A stretch of DNA of 64,000 nucleotides, taken from assembly GCF_030811835.1 (NCBI RefSeq), contig NZ_JAUSRO010000004.1, positions 124,001 through 188,000 of the forward strand. The letters run 5' to 3'. The notes under the pieces are model-generated. The model saw only the letters and a list, made by a program, of their open reading frames with translations. It made no database searches and was not told where the DNA came from. The position numbers were made by a program, and so were the translations under genes. Positions 52,024 to 62,653 of this stretch are shown here, one piece after another; positions within the stretch are counted from its first letter, which is position 1, and each line of letters starts with the position of its first letter. This DNA comes from Variovorax ginsengisoli. Lineage in GTDB: Bacteria > Pseudomonadota > Gammaproteobacteria > Burkholderiales > Burkholderiaceae_C.

Positions 52024-54459
52024 TCAGGGACCTTTACGGATCTTGCGTGGCGGTGTGCGGGACGCGTCTGGGCGGCCCGCCCTGCCCACTGGGGGACGGC
52101 CAGAACCGTTGTCGCGCGGCGGCAGGCCGGTGTGCTGGGTGAGCAGGCGGCCCTTGGTGGGCGACTTGGGCGACGACGGGACCACCGCTTCTGCCGACAC
52201 GCTCGAGTTTTTCCTGCGCGCACTGGTGTAGCTGCCGTCGGTCAGCGGCTGCCAGGTGGGGATCAGATGGTGCTTGCCGTTGCCGATGAGGTCGGCGCGG
52301 CCCATGCTCTTCAAGGCCTCACGCAGCAACGGCCAGTTGTTGGCATCGTGGTAGCGCAGGAACGCCTTGTGCAACCGCCGGCGCTTGTCGCCGCGCACGA
52401 TGTCCACCGTTTCACTGTCGCGTGTGATCTTGCGCAGCGGGTTGCGGTTGGTGTGGTACATCGTCGTCGCCGTGGCCATGGGACTCGGGTAGAAGGTCTG
52501 CACCTGATCGGCGCGGAAGCCATTCTTCTTGAGCCAGATCGCGAGGTTCATCATGTCCTCGTCGCTGGTACCCGGATGTGCCGCGATGAAGTACGGGATG
52601 AGGTACTGCTTCTTGCCCGCCTCGGCCGAGAACTTCTCGAACATCTGCTTGAACTTGTCGTAGCTGCCGATGCCGGGCTTCATCATCTTCGTGAGCGGGC
52701 CCTGCTCGGTGTGCTCGGGCGCGATCTTCAGATAACCGCCGACGTGGTGCTGCACCAGCTCCTTGACGTATTCGGGGCTCTGTACGGCCAGGTCGTAGCG
52801 CAGGCCGGAGCCGATCAAAATCTTCTTGATGCCCTTGAGCGCACGCGCACGCCGGTAAATCTTGATGAGCGGGTCGTGGTTGGTGCCGAGGTTCGAGCAG
52901 ATGCCCGGATACACGCAGCTCGGCTTGCGGCAGGCCGCCTCGATCTCGGGCGATTTACAGCCGAGCCGGTACATGTTGGCGGTCGGCCCGCCCAGGTCGG
53001 AGATGGTGCCGGTGAAGCCCTTGACCGAGTCGCGAATCGCCTCGACCTCCTTGATGATCGAGTCTTCCGAGCGGCTCTGGATGATGCGGCCCTCGTGCTC
53101 GGTGATCGAACAGAAGGTGCAGCCGCCAAAGCAGCCGCGCATGATGTTCACGGAGAAGCGGATCATCTCCCAGGCCGGAATCTTGGTGGCGCCGTCATGG
53201 CTGCCGTTCTCGTCGGCATAGCGCGGATGCGGGCTGCGCGCGTACGGCAGGTCGAACACGTGGTCCATCTCGGCCGTGGTCAGCGGAATCGGCGGCGGGT
53301 TGATCCACACGTCCCGGGCGGTCGCGCCTTCGCCGTGGGCCTGCACCAGCGCGCGGGCATTGCCGGGGTTGGTCTCCAGGTGCAGTACACGGTTGGCGTG
53401 CGCATACAGCACCGGATCGCTGCGGACCTGCTCGTAGGACGGCAGCCGGATCACCGAACGGTCGCGCGGCGGCACCTGGATGCGGGTGCGCATGGCGAGC
53501 GCCGGATTGGGCACGAAGTTCAGGGGCTGGATGGCCGGGTTGGCGGCCGCCGGGCCGCGCGACGCCGCCGCAGGAAGCGGCGCGCCGGTCTGCGCGGCCT
53601 TGGCGACGGCCTCGGCCTCGTCTTCGCGCGCGCAGGTCGCGCCATTGGCCTTGGCCTGGTCGGACACCATCAGGTAAGGGTTGACGTGCGCCTCGACACG
53701 ACCGGGCGCGTCGACGCTGGTCGAGTCGATCTCGAACCAGCCTTGGGCCGATTCATCGCCACTGCGGCGAACGAAAGCAGTGCCGCGCACGTCGGTGATC
53801 TGCTGCACCGGCTCCTTGGCCGCCAGGCGGTGGGCAATCTCGACGATGGCGCGCTCGGCGTTGCCGTAGAGCAGCAGGTCGCATTTGGCGTCGACCACCA
53901 CGGAGCGGCGCACCTTGTCCGACCAGTAGTCGTAGTGCGCAATGCGCCGCAGCGACCCTTCGATGCCGCCGAGGATGATCGGCACATCGTTCCAGGCTTC
54001 ACGGCAGCGCTGCGAATACACGATGGCCGCACGGTCGGGCCGCTTGCCGCCGATGTCGCCGGGGGTGTAGGCGTCGTCGCTGCGGATCTTCCGGTCGGCG
54101 GTGTACCGGTTGATCATCGAGTCCATGTTGCCCGAGGTCACGCCGAAGAACAGGTTCGGCTTGCCCAGCGCCTTGAACGCGTCGGCGCTCTGCCAGTCGG
54201 GCTGGGCGATGATGCCGACGCGAAAGCCCTGTGCCTCCAGCATGCGGCCGATGACGGCCATGCCGAAGCTCGGATGGTCGACGTAGGCGTCGCCGGTGAC
54301 CACGATGATGTCGCAACTGTCCCAGCCGAGCGCCTCCATCTCCTGCCGCGAGGTGGGCAGGAACTTCGCCGTGCCGAAGCGGGCCGCCCAGTACTTGCGG
54401 TAGCTGGTCAGCGGCTTGGCAGCGCGCGTAAAAAAGGAAACGTCGACCGGGGCGTTCAT
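52024..54459 (-). CDS. YgiQ-family radical SAM protein
   Basis: 811 residues. N-terminal region ([40 protein letters not shown]) and radical SAM cluster motif [38 protein letters not shown] and [20 protein letters not shown] are YgiQ hallmarks. A low-complexity Ser/Arg/Pro-rich tail of about 70 residues closes it. Reaction unknown. A radical SAM enzyme bound to a 4Fe-4S cluster in the cytoplasm. Start ([10 protein letters not shown]) is the family-conserved opening. Confidence 0.93.
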   Translation of the reverse strand: MNAPVDVSFFTRAAKPLTSYRKYWAARFGTAKFLPTSRQEMEALGWDSCDIIVVTGDAYVDHPSFGMAVIGRMLEAQGFRVGIIAQPDWQSADAFKALGKPNLFFGVTSGNMDSMINRYTADRKIRSDDAYTPGDIGGKRPDRAAIVYSQRCREAWNDVPIILGGIEGSLRRIAHYDYWSDKVRRSVVVDAKCDLLLYGNAERAIVEIAHRLAAKEPVQQITDVRGTAFVRRSGDESAQGWFEIDSTSVDAPGRVEAHVNPYLMVSDQAKANGATCAREDEAEAVAKAAQTGAPLPAAASRGPAAANPAIQPLNFVPNPALAMRTRIQVPPRDRSVIRLPSYEQVRSDPVLYAHANRVLHLETNPGNARALVQAHGEGATARDVWINPPPIPLTTAEMDHVFDLPYARSPHPRYADENGSHDGATKIPAWEMIRFSVNIMRGCFGGCTFCSITEHEGRIIQSRSEDSIIKEVEAIRDSVKGFTGTISDLGGPTANMYRLGCKSPEIEAACRKPSCVYPGICSNLGTNHDPLIKIYRRARALKGIKKILIGSGLRYDLAVQSPEYVKELVQHHVGGYLKIAPEHTEQGPLTKMMKPGIGSYDKFKQMFEKFSAEAGKKQYLIPYFIAAHPGTSDEDMMNLAIWLKKNGFRADQVQTFYPSPMATATTMYHTNRNPLRKITRDSETVDIVRGDKRRRLHKAFLRYHDANNWPLLREALKSMGRADLIGNGKHHLIPTWQPLTDGSYTSARRKNSSVSAEAVVPSSPKSPTKGRLLTQHTGLPPRDNGSGRPPVGRAGRPDASRTPPRKIRKGP

Positions 54460-54611
54460 CGTGGCTTGGGGGGTGGGCCTGCGGATGGCCGGGAGTGCGG
54501 GGGACCGAAGATTGTAATTGGCTCCCTCTTCCCTGTCGTTGGCAAGGGTAAGGGCGCGCGCCACCCCGCGGCACACCCGCGCACGCGTACCCGCGGGGGA
54601 TCAGCCCAAGC

Positions 54612-55394
54612 TCATTGCATGAACCAGCCGTGGCTCACCACCAGCGACTGGCCCGTCAGCGCGTTGGTTGGAAAGCCGGCGAACATCAGTGCGACCTGGG
54701 CCACATCATCCGTGGTGGTGAATTCACCATCGACCGTTTCCTTGAGCATGACGTTCTTGACCACCTGCTCCTCGGTGATGCCCAGCGTCTTGGCCTGCTC
54801 GGGAATCTGCTTTTCGACCAGCGGCGTGCGCACGAAGCCCGGGCAGATCACGTTGGCGCGCACGCCGTATTTGGCGCCTTCCTTGGCCACCGTCTTGCAC
54901 AGGCCGATCAACCCGTGCTTGGCCGTGACGTAAGGCGCCTTGAGCACCGAGGCTTCCTTGGAGTGCACCGATCCCATGTAGATCACGCTGCCGCCGCGGC
55001 CCTGCGCATACATGTGCTTGAGGCACGCCTTGGTCGTGAGAAAGGCGCCGTCGAGATGGATGGCGAGCATTTTCTTCCAGTCGGCAAAACTGAATTCGTC
55101 CACAGGATGGACGATCTGGATGCCCGCGTTGCTCACCAGGATGTCGATGCCACCAAACGCCTTGACGGCTTGCTCGACACCGGCATTGACCTGATCTTCA
55201 TCGGTCACGTCCACGCCCACCCCGATGGCCTGCGCGCCGGTCGCCGCGATCTCTGCCGCCGTGGCCTCGGCGGCCGCCTTGTTCAGGTCGGCGATGACGA
55301 TCTTCGCGCCCGCCTTGGCATACACGATGGCGATTTCCTTGCCGATCCCGCTGGCCGAGCCGGTGATGAAGGCGACCTTGTCCTTGAGCTGCAT
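54612..55394 (-). CDS. 3-hydroxybutyrate dehydrogenase
   Basis: 260 residues, classical short-chain dehydrogenase: cofactor motif [23 protein letters not shown] in [19 protein letters not shown], catalytic Ser in [11 protein letters not shown] and Tyr-x-x-x-Lys in YVTAKHG. The C-terminal [11 protein letters not shown] is typical of D-3-hydroxybutyrate dehydrogenases. Oxidises (R)-3-hydroxybutyrate to acetoacetate, releasing carbon from polyhydroxybutyrate. The patatin gene lies upstream on the same strand. Confidence 0.94.
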   Translation of the reverse strand: MQLKDKVAFITGSASGIGKEIAIVYAKAGAKIVIADLNKAAAEATAAEIAATGAQAIGVGVDVTDEDQVNAGVEQAVKAFGGIDILVSNAGIQIVHPVDEFSFADWKKMLAIHLDGAFLTTKACLKHMYAQGRGGSVIYMGSVHSKEASVLKAPYVTAKHGLIGLCKTVAKEGAKYGVRANVICPGFVRTPLVEKQIPEQAKTLGITEEQVVKNVMLKETVDGEFTTTDDVAQVALMFAGFPTNALTGQSLVVSHGWFMQ

Positions 55395-55495
55395 GAGACG
55401 ATTCCTTGGTGTGACAAAAACAAAGAAGAGAAAGAAAGATTCTCCAATGAAACGGCAACGGCCGGGCGGTACCGCAAGCAGCGCCACAGCGGCCG

Positions 55496-56713
55496 TCAGG
55501 TGGGGGTCTTGGGCTGGCGCGCCTTGCCTCCCACGCGCATGTCGAGCGTCGGCCGACGCACACGCAGTGCGTCTGGCTCGGTCAGGTCGAAGGTGGTCAC
55601 GCCGTTTTCGGTGGCGCTCTCCAGCCACTCCGGGTGGGCCAATGTGTTGCGCATGTCGCGCACGCCGGCCTCCCAGTGTTCACGCACGGTCGCACGCGAG
55701 AACTCGTAGTCCTTCGAGTCGAGGTCATAGGGCCGGTTGCGGTAGATGAGATGCACGATGTCGATCGGCGCATGGTTCATCTGCGCGCGCAACAACTCCA
55801 CGCTCTCGTCGTCACGCAGCCGCGCGGGCAGCTTGGCGATCAGGTCGACCACCGCCTGCTGCAGGTTCACGTTGGCAGACAGCGCGTCGGTGTTCATGCG
55901 GGTGCGGCTCGAATAGACAATGTCTTTTTGCCGCTGGGCGACTTCCGACAACGTCTGCGGCATCGTGCCGCGCGCGCTGAAAAGGTCCACCTGCAAGGCC
56001 ACCAGGGGCTCGGTGCGCACGTGGGTGTCCAGCAGGTACTGCAGCGGCGTGTTCGAGACGATTCCACCGTCCCAATAGTCTTCGCCGTCGATGTGCACTG
56101 GGGGAAAGCCCGGAGGCAAGGCGCCGCTGGCCATGATGTGCTCCGGGCCGATCTTTTGCGTGCGGTTGTCGAAATAGACGGAATTGCCGGTGCGCACATT
56201 GACCGCACCGACGCTCAGGCGCATGTCGCCGTGGTTGATGCGGTCGAAGTCGATCAACCGTTCCAGCGTCGCCTTCAGCGGCGTGGTGTCGTAGTAGCTG
56301 GTGACCGGTGCCGCGCCGCCGAGCAGCAGCGTGGGGTCGACGCGCGGCTTGAAGAACCCGGGAATGCCGAAGAGCACGGCCGACGTTGCACTCCACTGGT
56401 TCAGCAGCAGCCGGTTGCCCGTGCCCGCGGGCAGCTGCTGGCCCGGCGCCGAAGACACCAGGTCCCAGAACTCGCGCAACCGCGCCACCCGCTGGCCCGG
56501 TTCATTGCCGGCGATGAGCGCCGCATTGATCGCGCCGATCGACACGCCGACGACCCATTCGAGGTCTTTGACACGCACGGACAGCGCGTCGTACACGCCC
56601 GCCTGGTAGGCACCGAGTGCACCGCCGCCCTGGAGCACCAGGGCCTTGTCGGCAAAACGCATGGCGGGCCCGGTTGCGGGGGCGCGCACGCTGGAGGGGA
56701 TGTCTTGGCTCAT
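55496..56713 (-). CDS. Patatin-like phospholipase
   Basis: 405 residues. Oxyanion loop [12 protein letters not shown] (about 29-40), nucleophile elbow GVSIGAINA (Ser58) and catalytic Asp in [11 protein letters not shown] are all intact. No signal peptide, so cytoplasmic lipid or acyl-ester hydrolase. Often sits beside 3-hydroxybutyrate dehydrogenase in Burkholderiales (from memory), which hints at PHB granule metabolism. Begins four bases after the upstream BrkB-like gene ends. Confidence 0.91.
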   Translation of the reverse strand: MSQDIPSSVRAPATGPAMRFADKALVLQGGGALGAYQAGVYDALSVRVKDLEWVVGVSIGAINAALIAGNEPGQRVARLREFWDLVSSAPGQQLPAGTGNRLLLNQWSATSAVLFGIPGFFKPRVDPTLLLGGAAPVTSYYDTTPLKATLERLIDFDRINHGDMRLSVGAVNVRTGNSVYFDNRTQKIGPEHIMASGALPPGFPPVHIDGEDYWDGGIVSNTPLQYLLDTHVRTEPLVALQVDLFSARGTMPQTLSEVAQRQKDIVYSSRTRMNTDALSANVNLQQAVVDLIAKLPARLRDDESVELLRAQMNHAPIDIVHLIYRNRPYDLDSKDYEFSRATVREHWEAGVRDMRNTLAHPEWLESATENGVTTFDLTEPDALRVRRPTLDMRVGGKARQPKTPT

Positions 56714-56717
56714 CCCG

Positions 56718-57647
56718 CTATTGAACACCATCGGGCCGACCGGCAGCTGACGTACGGGTCCGGGCCTCCAGCGCGGCCTCGGAACCGGGCCGCACCGACC
56801 CCTTGAGCGAGCCATACGCGTGTGCATAGACCCAGGTGAATTCGGCGCCCAGAAGGAAGATCTGTGCGGAGTAATAGACCCACACCAGCACCACCACCAG
56901 CGAGCCCGCAGCGCCGTAACCCGACGCCACGCTGCTCTTGCCGATGTACAGACCAATGAGGTGCTTGCCGACGGTGAACAGCAGCGCCGTGACCGCCGCA
57001 CCCACCCACACGTCGCGCCACTGCACCCGCACGCGGGGCAACAACTTGTAGATCATCGCGAAGGCTACCGTCACCATGGCGAAGCTGAAGGTAAAGTTGA
57101 CGAGCTGGGCCAGCGTTTCCCAGCCGCCGAAGAGGGGCGACCACCACTTGCCCAGCGCGGAAAGCGCCGCGCTGGCGACCAGCGACACCATCAAGAGGAA
57201 GCCGATGCCCATGATCATGCTGAACGACAGCAGGCGCACCTTCAGCAAGCTGACGATCCCGCTGCTCTGCACGCGCACCGGCGCACGCCAGATGCGGTCC
57301 ATCGAATCCTGCAACTCTCCGAACACGGTGGTGGCACCTACCACCAGCAGCGTCACGCCAATGACCGTGGCGACAACGCCCTCGGTCGGCTTGTTCACCG
57401 CCTCCAGCATGCCCTGAACCGCCAGCGCGCCCTGGGCGCCCATCATCCCCGAGAGCTGCGCGAAGATCTCGCCCCGCGCGGCATCCTGGCCAAACACCAG
57501 TCCCGCCACCGAAATCGCGATGAGCAGCAAGGGGGCGACGGAGAAGACCGTGTAGTAGGCGAGCGCCGCGCCCATGCTGGGGGCGTAGTCGTTCTTCCAC
57601 GAGATGACGGCCTGCTTGCAGAGGTCCAGGAGTGCGCTGAAGTTCAT
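56718..57647 (-). CDS. YihY/BrkB-family inner membrane protein
   Basis: 309 residues with six hydrophobic segments and the family core APSMGAALAYYTVFSVAPLL, SYSGIVSLLKVRLLSFSMIM-type second block, and YGAAGSLVVVLVWVYYSAQI. Often labelled ribonuclease BN in error. Membrane protein of uncertain function. Four bases from the patatin start, so translationally linked. Confidence 0.9.
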   Translation of the reverse strand: MNFSALLDLCKQAVISWKNDYAPSMGAALAYYTVFSVAPLLLIAISVAGLVFGQDAARGEIFAQLSGMMGAQGALAVQGMLEAVNKPTEGVVATVIGVTLLVVGATTVFGELQDSMDRIWRAPVRVQSSGIVSLLKVRLLSFSMIMGIGFLLMVSLVASAALSALGKWWSPLFGGWETLAQLVNFTFSFAMVTVAFAMIYKLLPRVRVQWRDVWVGAAVTALLFTVGKHLIGLYIGKSSVASGYGAAGSLVVVLVWVYYSAQIFLLGAEFTWVYAHAYGSLKGSVRPGSEAALEARTRTSAAGRPDGVQ

Positions 57648-57735
57648 GATCGGAGTTTCGCAGCGCGTGGCACCGCGCCGTGTCGGCGCAGACCCCGGTC
57701 TGCGCCTTTGTGCGCGCCGCATCATAATTTCGGCC

Positions 57736-58326
57736 ATGCATCCGGCTCCACCTGCCGCGGCGGCTGAAGCCGACCGCCCCCGTCCGCGCTCGTGCGGCGA
57801 CCTGTTCCGTTCGTTCACCTGGCTCGCGCTCCAGGGTTTCGGTGGGGTGCTGGCCATCGTGCAGCGCGAAATGGTCGAGAAGAAGCGCTGGCTCTCCCCT
57901 GATGAATTCCTGGAAGACTGGGCAGTGGCGCAGGTCATGCCCGGCCCGAACGTGATCAACCTGGCGCTCATGATCGGCGACCGCTACTTCGGCCTGCGTG
58001 GCGCCTTGGCTGCCGTGGCTGGCATGCTGACCGTGCCGCTCTTCGTCATCCTCGGCCTGGCCCTGCTCTATGCGCACTACGCGGGTCACCCGCAGATCGC
58101 CGCCGCGTTGCGCGGCATGGGCGCCGTGGCCGGCGGGCTGATTGCAGCCACCGGCATCAAACTGGTGCCGCAACTGCGACGGCACCCGCTGGGCTTCGGA
58201 CTGTGCCTGGCCATCGTGGCAACGGTGTTCGCGGCCATCGCCCTCGTGCGGGTGCCGCTCGGCTGGGTCCTGATCGTGGTCGGCGGTCTCGCCTGCGGCG
58301 AAACCTGGCGCAGGTTGGCACGATGA
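57736..58326 (+). CDS. Chromate transporter, N-terminal-type half
   Basis: 196 residues, one ChrA domain: FTWLALQGFGGVLAIVQREM, VAQVMPGPNVINLALMIG and five or six hydrophobic segments. Short-chain ChrA proteins work as pairs. ATGA overlap with the second half downstream. Confidence 0.92.
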   Translation: MHPAPPAAAAEADRPRPRSCGDLFRSFTWLALQGFGGVLAIVQREMVEKKRWLSPDEFLEDWAVAQVMPGPNVINLALMIGDRYFGLRGALAAVAGMLTVPLFVILGLALLYAHYAGHPQIAAALRGMGAVAGGLIAATGIKLVPQLRRHPLGFGLCLAIVATVFAAIALVRVPLGWVLIVVGGLACGETWRRLAR

Positions 58327-58925
58327 CCATCGTCATGCAATCGCACGACTGGCTCGCTTTGCTGGGCCAGTACCTGATGCTGTCGATGCTGTCGATCAGC
58401 GGCGCCATCACCACGGTGCCCGACATGCATCGCTATCTGGTGGTGCAGAACGCCTGGTTGACCGATGCGCAGTTCAGCTCCTCTGTGGCCATCGCCCAGG
58501 CCGCCCCGGGGCCGAACGTGCTCTTCGTTGCGCTGATGGGCTGGAACGTGGGCATCAACGCCGGCGGCGGCATTGCGGCCGGGCCACACGCCTGGGCGCT
58601 CGGCCTGCTGGGGTTGACCATCACCATGGTGGGCATCATGTTGCCCAGCACCACCCTCACCTATTTCGCGACGCGCTGGGGCCATCGCAACCGCACGCGG
58701 CGTGAAGTTCGCGCCTTCAAGCAGGGCATGGCGCCGGTCGTGGTCGGCCTGCTGATCGCCACCGGCTGGGTGCTCGCGACAGGCAACCAGGCCGGCGGTA
58801 CCGCGCCAGCCTGGCATCTCTGGCTGCTTGCGGGGGCCGCCACCGTGGTTGTGTGGCGCACGCGCCTGCATCTGCTGTGGCTGCTCGCTGCCGGCGCGCT
58901 GCTCGGCGTGCTCGGCTTTGTCTGA
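58323..58925 (+). CDS. Chromate transporter, second half
   Basis: 200 residues, second ChrA domain: MLSISGAITTVPDMHRYLVV, IAQAAPGPNVLFVALMGWNV. Overlaps the first half by four bases. Together they replace the 400-residue fused ChrA and should export chromate; expression level and chromate specificity are inferred from family only. Confidence 0.92.
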   Translation: MTIVMQSHDWLALLGQYLMLSMLSISGAITTVPDMHRYLVVQNAWLTDAQFSSSVAIAQAAPGPNVLFVALMGWNVGINAGGGIAAGPHAWALGLLGLTITMVGIMLPSTTLTYFATRWGHRNRTRREVRAFKQGMAPVVVGLLIATGWVLATGNQAGGTAPAWHLWLLAGAATVVVWRTRLHLLWLLAAGALLGVLGFV

Positions 58926-58951
58926 CCTTCTCTCTCAAGAAAGCGACTTCC

Positions 58952-59911
58952 ATGCAATTGCGCCCACTCGGCCGTTCGGGCCTCGATGTTTCTCCGCTCG
59001 CCTTCGGTGGCAACGTGTTCGGCTGGACGGTGGATGAAGCCCTGTCCTTCCGCCTGCTCGACGCCTGGCTCGACGCTGGCTTCAACTTCGTCGACACGGC
59101 CGACGTGTACTCGGCCTGGGTCCCTGGCCACACGGGCGGGGAATCGGAGACGATCATCGGCAAATGGCTGCGCCAGACCGGCAAGCGCAACCGTGTGGTG
59201 CTCGCCACCAAGGTCGGCAAGCCGATGGGGGAAGACAAGAAAGGTTTGTCGCCAGCGTACATCCGTGCCGCAGTCGACGCCTCGCTGCAGCGCCTGAAGA
59301 CCGACCACATCGACTTGTATCAATCGCACGACGACGATGCTGAAACGCCGCTCGAAGACACACTGGGCGCGTTCGCCGAACTGATCAAGGCGGGCAAGGT
59401 GCGCGCCATCGGCGCCTCGAACTACACGGCGCCGCGACTCGCCCAGGCGTTGGACGTATCGCAGCGGCTGGGCCTGCCACGCTACGAAAGCCTGCAGCCG
59501 CTCTACAACCTTTACGACCGCGCCGTGTTCGAGGACGCCCTGGAGCCGCTCTGCCTGGCGAACGACGTGGGCGTGATCAATTTCTACGCGCTGGCCGCCG
59601 GGTTCCTCACCGGCAAGTACCGCAACGAGGCCGATGCGGTCAAGAGTGCGCGCGGGGCGAATACGACCAAAAAGTACCTGAATCCGCGCGGCCTGCGCAT
59701 TCTCGACGCACTGGACCAGGTGGCGCGCACGCACAACGCAACCCCAGGCCAGGTGGCGATCGCCTGGCAGATCGCGCGCCCGGCCGTCACGGCCCCCATC
59801 GCCAGCGCGACGTCTGTGCAGCAACTCAACGAATTGACGGCCGCCGCGACGCTCAAGCTCGATGCGTCCTCGATCGCGGTGCTGAATGCGGCCAGCGCCG
59901 AGCAGGCCTGA
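58952..59911 (+). CDS. Aldo/keto reductase
   Basis: 319 residues, TIM-barrel fold. Catalytic tetrad Asp-Tyr in DTADVYSAW, Lys in LATKVGKPMG, His in DLYQSHDDD. NADPH-dependent reduction of an unknown carbonyl. Conserved opening MQLRPLGRSGLDVSPLAFGG fixes the start. Follows chrA by 26 bp, perhaps in the same transcript. Confidence 0.94.
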   Translation: MQLRPLGRSGLDVSPLAFGGNVFGWTVDEALSFRLLDAWLDAGFNFVDTADVYSAWVPGHTGGESETIIGKWLRQTGKRNRVVLATKVGKPMGEDKKGLSPAYIRAAVDASLQRLKTDHIDLYQSHDDDAETPLEDTLGAFAELIKAGKVRAIGASNYTAPRLAQALDVSQRLGLPRYESLQPLYNLYDRAVFEDALEPLCLANDVGVINFYALAAGFLTGKYRNEADAVKSARGANTTKKYLNPRGLRILDALDQVARTHNATPGQVAIAWQIARPAVTAPIASATSVQQLNELTAAATLKLDASSIAVLNAASAEQA

Positions 59912-60024
59912 GCGGGAGACGACCCCAACTGTAGGCCCCCACCGACACCCACTGCCGATGCATGCCACGCGCATTGCGGTCAAGTAAATGCGACAAGGAT
60001 GGATATCAATTTCGGAGAGAGTTC

Positions 60025-60195
60025 ATGTCCTTCGCGCTCTACATGGTGGGTTTTCTGATCTTCCTCGGCGGCCTGGCCTGGGGCGCATCGGTCGCCGGCG
60101 TGCCGACGCTGTACATCGGTATCGGTGCCCTGATCCTGCTGGGCATTGGCATCTTCAGCGGCGTGGGGCGCACGCGCGGCAAGGACCCATCTTGA
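60025..60195 (+). CDS. Small membrane protein, hypothetical
   Basis: 56 residues with two hydrophobic segments (FALYMVGFLIFLGGLAWGAS, IGIGALILLGIGIFSGVG) and a basic tail. GGAGAGAG precedes the ATG. Frequent as a stand-alone small membrane protein in Comamonadaceae, from memory. Function unknown. Confidence 0.62.
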   Translation: MSFALYMVGFLIFLGGLAWGASVAGVPTLYIGIGALILLGIGIFSGVGRTRGKDPS

Positions 60196-60204
60196 GCGCT
60201 GTCG

Positions 60205-61020
60205 TCAATTGCGTCGCATCGGCATTGCACCGGAGGCAAGAGCGAACAGCTCGCTTCTGAAGTGGATGCCCAGCCGTGCGAATGCACGGTTGCGATAGGT
60301 CTTCACGGTCGGTACGCCGATATTCAGATCGGCGGCAATGCCGTCCTGGCTCATGCCCTGCAACAGGCGTGAGCACACCTCCACCTCTCTGACTGTGAGC
60401 GCTGGCTGAAGCTCGCGCAGGCGATCGATCTGTGCATCCTGCATGCGGGTGCCCGACGCCGATGCCAGCGTGAGCGCGACGTGCTTGCGCGTCAGTGCCA
60501 TCAACAACCCTCCCATTTGCGAGAAGTCGGCAATCTGGCCGTCATTCAACGGGCGCTGTCGGGCATGCCGATAGAAGTTCACCGCAAACACATCGCCCTC
60601 GGCGTCTTCCTCGACCACGGAGATGCGTTCGGCAACGCCATGGGCTTCGTACACCTTCGCACGGTGTTCGCTCGGCACTTCACCGGCCGTGATGTGACAC
60701 AGGTGTGGGCGCTGCAACGGGCGTGAAGGCGCCTGCGGCAATGCCGACCGCAGCGTCCGATCGTGGCGGATCGGGCCCGAGAGATAGGCGCGCCAACAGT
60801 CCCGCGTCGTGTCATGCACATCGGTGCTGGCCGTGAGAAAAATCGCCGGGCGGGCACCGGTGCGATAGACCGACAGCGACCCCACCGGCAGCGCCGCACC
60901 CAGCGCGCCCAACAGCGCGGCACCGAAGCCCGCTTCGCCCAGCGCGGGAACGGCCGTAGCGATCAGATCTGCCCCGCTCGCAGCGCCGGAGGCATCGGGA
61001 TCGGCAAGCCAGCTTCGCAT
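60205..61020 (-). CDS. LuxR-family transcriptional regulator
   Basis: 271 residues. An N-terminal sensing domain (about 1-185) precedes a LuxR helix-turn-helix (PALTVREVEVCSRLLQGMSQ, GVPTVKTYRNRAFARLGIH). No receiver domain. An alternative ATG lies 27 bases upstream. Divergent from the DUF3237-Bug pair across 70 bp, which it may regulate. Confidence 0.86.
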   Translation of the reverse strand: MRSWLADPDASGAASGADLIATAVPALGEAGFGAALLGALGAALPVGSLSVYRTGARPAIFLTASTDVHDTTRDCWRAYLSGPIRHDRTLRSALPQAPSRPLQRPHLCHITAGEVPSEHRAKVYEAHGVAERISVVEEDAEGDVFAVNFYRHARQRPLNDGQIADFSQMGGLLMALTRKHVALTLASASGTRMQDAQIDRLRELQPALTVREVEVCSRLLQGMSQDGIAADLNIGVPTVKTYRNRAFARLGIHFRSELFALASGAMPMRRN

Positions 61021-61093
61021 CGTGTGTCCAGAGGGGTATCCCGTCATCTTCAGGGATGACAGCGGCGCGGTACCCCGGGACTTACGCTAGGGC

Positions 61094-61594
61094 ATGACCT
61101 CGCCTTTTCCAGCGGCCTCCCTCGCGACCGATCCGCTCGCGCCGCCCTTTCTCGACCTTTTCGCCGACCTTGCGGTGGACGTGGGCCAGCCGCAGTTGCT
61201 CGGCCAGAGCGCGCGCGGCCTGCGCCGCGTGGTGCCGATCACCGGTGGCAGCGCGCGCGGCCAGGGCTGGACGGCGCGGGTGCTGCCCGGCGGCAGCGAC
61301 TTCCAGCTGATCGTGAGCGACACGCTGTCTGAACTTGACGCACGCTACGGCCTGGAAACGGACGCGGGAGATCTGGTGTACGTCCACAACCGGGCCGTGC
61401 GCGCGGCATCGCCCGAGATCATGGCGCGGCTGCTGAGCGGCCAGAGCGTCGATCCGTCGCAGATCTATTTCCGGTGCAGTCCGTCTTTCGAGACGGCGTC
61501 ACCCACGCTGCGCTGGGCCACCGAGCGCATGTTCGTCGGCGCTGGTGTGCGCCATCCGACACAGGTCGTCATGCGCTTCTTTGCGCTGCGCTGA
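61094..61594 (+). CDS. DUF3237 domain protein
   Basis: 166 residues. RRVVPITGGSARGQGWTARV, DAGDLVYVHNRAVRAASPEI and YFRCSPSFETASPTLRWATE are characteristic of DUF3237. Biochemical role unknown. The Bug-type receptor begins 42 bp downstream, a common partnership; likely involved in uptake or metabolism of an aromatic or organic acid. Confidence 0.86.
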   Translation: MTSPFPAASLATDPLAPPFLDLFADLAVDVGQPQLLGQSARGLRRVVPITGGSARGQGWTARVLPGGSDFQLIVSDTLSELDARYGLETDAGDLVYVHNRAVRAASPEIMARLLSGQSVDPSQIYFRCSPSFETASPTLRWATERMFVGAGVRHPTQVVMRFFALR

Positions 61595-61636
61595 GCGACG
61601 CGAATCCCGTTCACCCTGCACCACAAAGAGACAACC

Positions 61637-62638
61637 ATGAATCGACACGCGCTTTCACGCCGCCATGCCATCACCCTGACGCTGGCAGTCAGCGCCGCCT
61701 GCAGCCTGCCCGCCCACAGCCAGGCGCAGGCCGCGAATTTCCCCAGCCGGCCTGTGCGCATCATCGTCGGCTTTCCGGCCGGCACCGGGCCGGACATTGT
61801 GGCACGCCTGTTGGCGCAAAAGCTCTCCGAGGGTTGGAACAACATGGGCGTGATCGTGGACAACAAGCCAGGCGCCGGCGGGTTGATCGCCGCCACCGAG
61901 GCTGCACGCAGCCCCGCCGATGGCTACACGCTCATGCTCGGAGAGACCGGGCAGTTGAGCATCGCGCCCAGCAGCTACACCAAGCTCGCCTACGACCCGG
62001 TACAGGACTTCGCGCCCGTCAGCCAGGTGGTCACCTCCGACTTCATGCTGCTCGTGAATCCGCAGAAGGTGCCAGCCCGCACGGTCAAGGAATTCGTGGA
62101 TTGGTCGCAAAAGCAGAATGGCCTGTTCATGGGCACCTTCGGCGCAGGAACGCCCGGGCACTTCGGCGCCTACCTCTTTGGCGATGCCATCGGTCAGAAG
62201 CCGACGCCGGTGCACTACAAGAGCACCGGGGATGCGCTGAGCGGCATCTTCGGCGGGGATATCGCCGGTGTGTTCGCTAGCGTCGGACTGGCGGCGCCCA
62301 ACGTCAAGGCAGGCAAGCTCGTTGCACTGGCCTCGAGCGGCGACCAGCGCGCCCAGGCGCTGCCCGATGTCCCCACCTTCAAGGAACAAGGCTATCCGCA
62401 GCTGGTGTTCAATTCGTGGTTCGGGATCGTGGCACCCTCGAAGACGCCGCCGGCCATCGTGGCCAAACTGAGCGCCGACATCCAGAAGGCCATGAAATCG
62501 CCCGATGGCCGGGCCAAGATGGAAGACGCCGGCTTCCGCGTGACGGGCACCACCGGCGCCGAATTTGCAACCATCATGGCTGCAGACACGCGCACCTGGG
62601 GCAAAGCCGTCGCAGCCACCGGCTTCAAGGCGGACTGA
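61637..62638 (+). CDS. Bug-family (TctC-like) periplasmic solute-binding protein
   Basis: 333 residues. Tat/Sec-like signal peptide (SRRHAITLTLAVSAACSLPA) and the family blocks FPSRPVRIIVGFPAGTGPDI, NKPGAGGLIAATEAARSPAD, PDVPTFKEQGYP. Binds a carboxylate ligand for a tripartite or unknown transporter. No TctA/TctB here. Second gene of the pair with DUF3237. Confidence 0.93.
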   Translation: MNRHALSRRHAITLTLAVSAACSLPAHSQAQAANFPSRPVRIIVGFPAGTGPDIVARLLAQKLSEGWNNMGVIVDNKPGAGGLIAATEAARSPADGYTLMLGETGQLSIAPSSYTKLAYDPVQDFAPVSQVVTSDFMLLVNPQKVPARTVKEFVDWSQKQNGLFMGTFGAGTPGHFGAYLFGDAIGQKPTPVHYKSTGDALSGIFGGDIAGVFASVGLAAPNVKAGKLVALASSGDQRAQALPDVPTFKEQGYPQLVFNSWFGIVAPSKTPPAIVAKLSADIQKAMKSPDGRAKMEDAGFRVTGTTGAEFATIMAADTRTWGKAVAATGFKAD

Positions 62639-62653
62639 CGTCCTCCGGGCGAC

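Noticed and set aside
51850..54933. 1027-codon plus-strand open frame
   Set aside because: Antisense to the YgiQ gene and part of the dehydrogenase; His/Val/Arg-rich text is typical of the shadow of a GC-rich gene.
57604..58925. Frameshifted chrA
   Set aside because: Both halves are complete ChrA domains with their own starts and an ATGA overlap; a known two-gene arrangement, not a broken gene.
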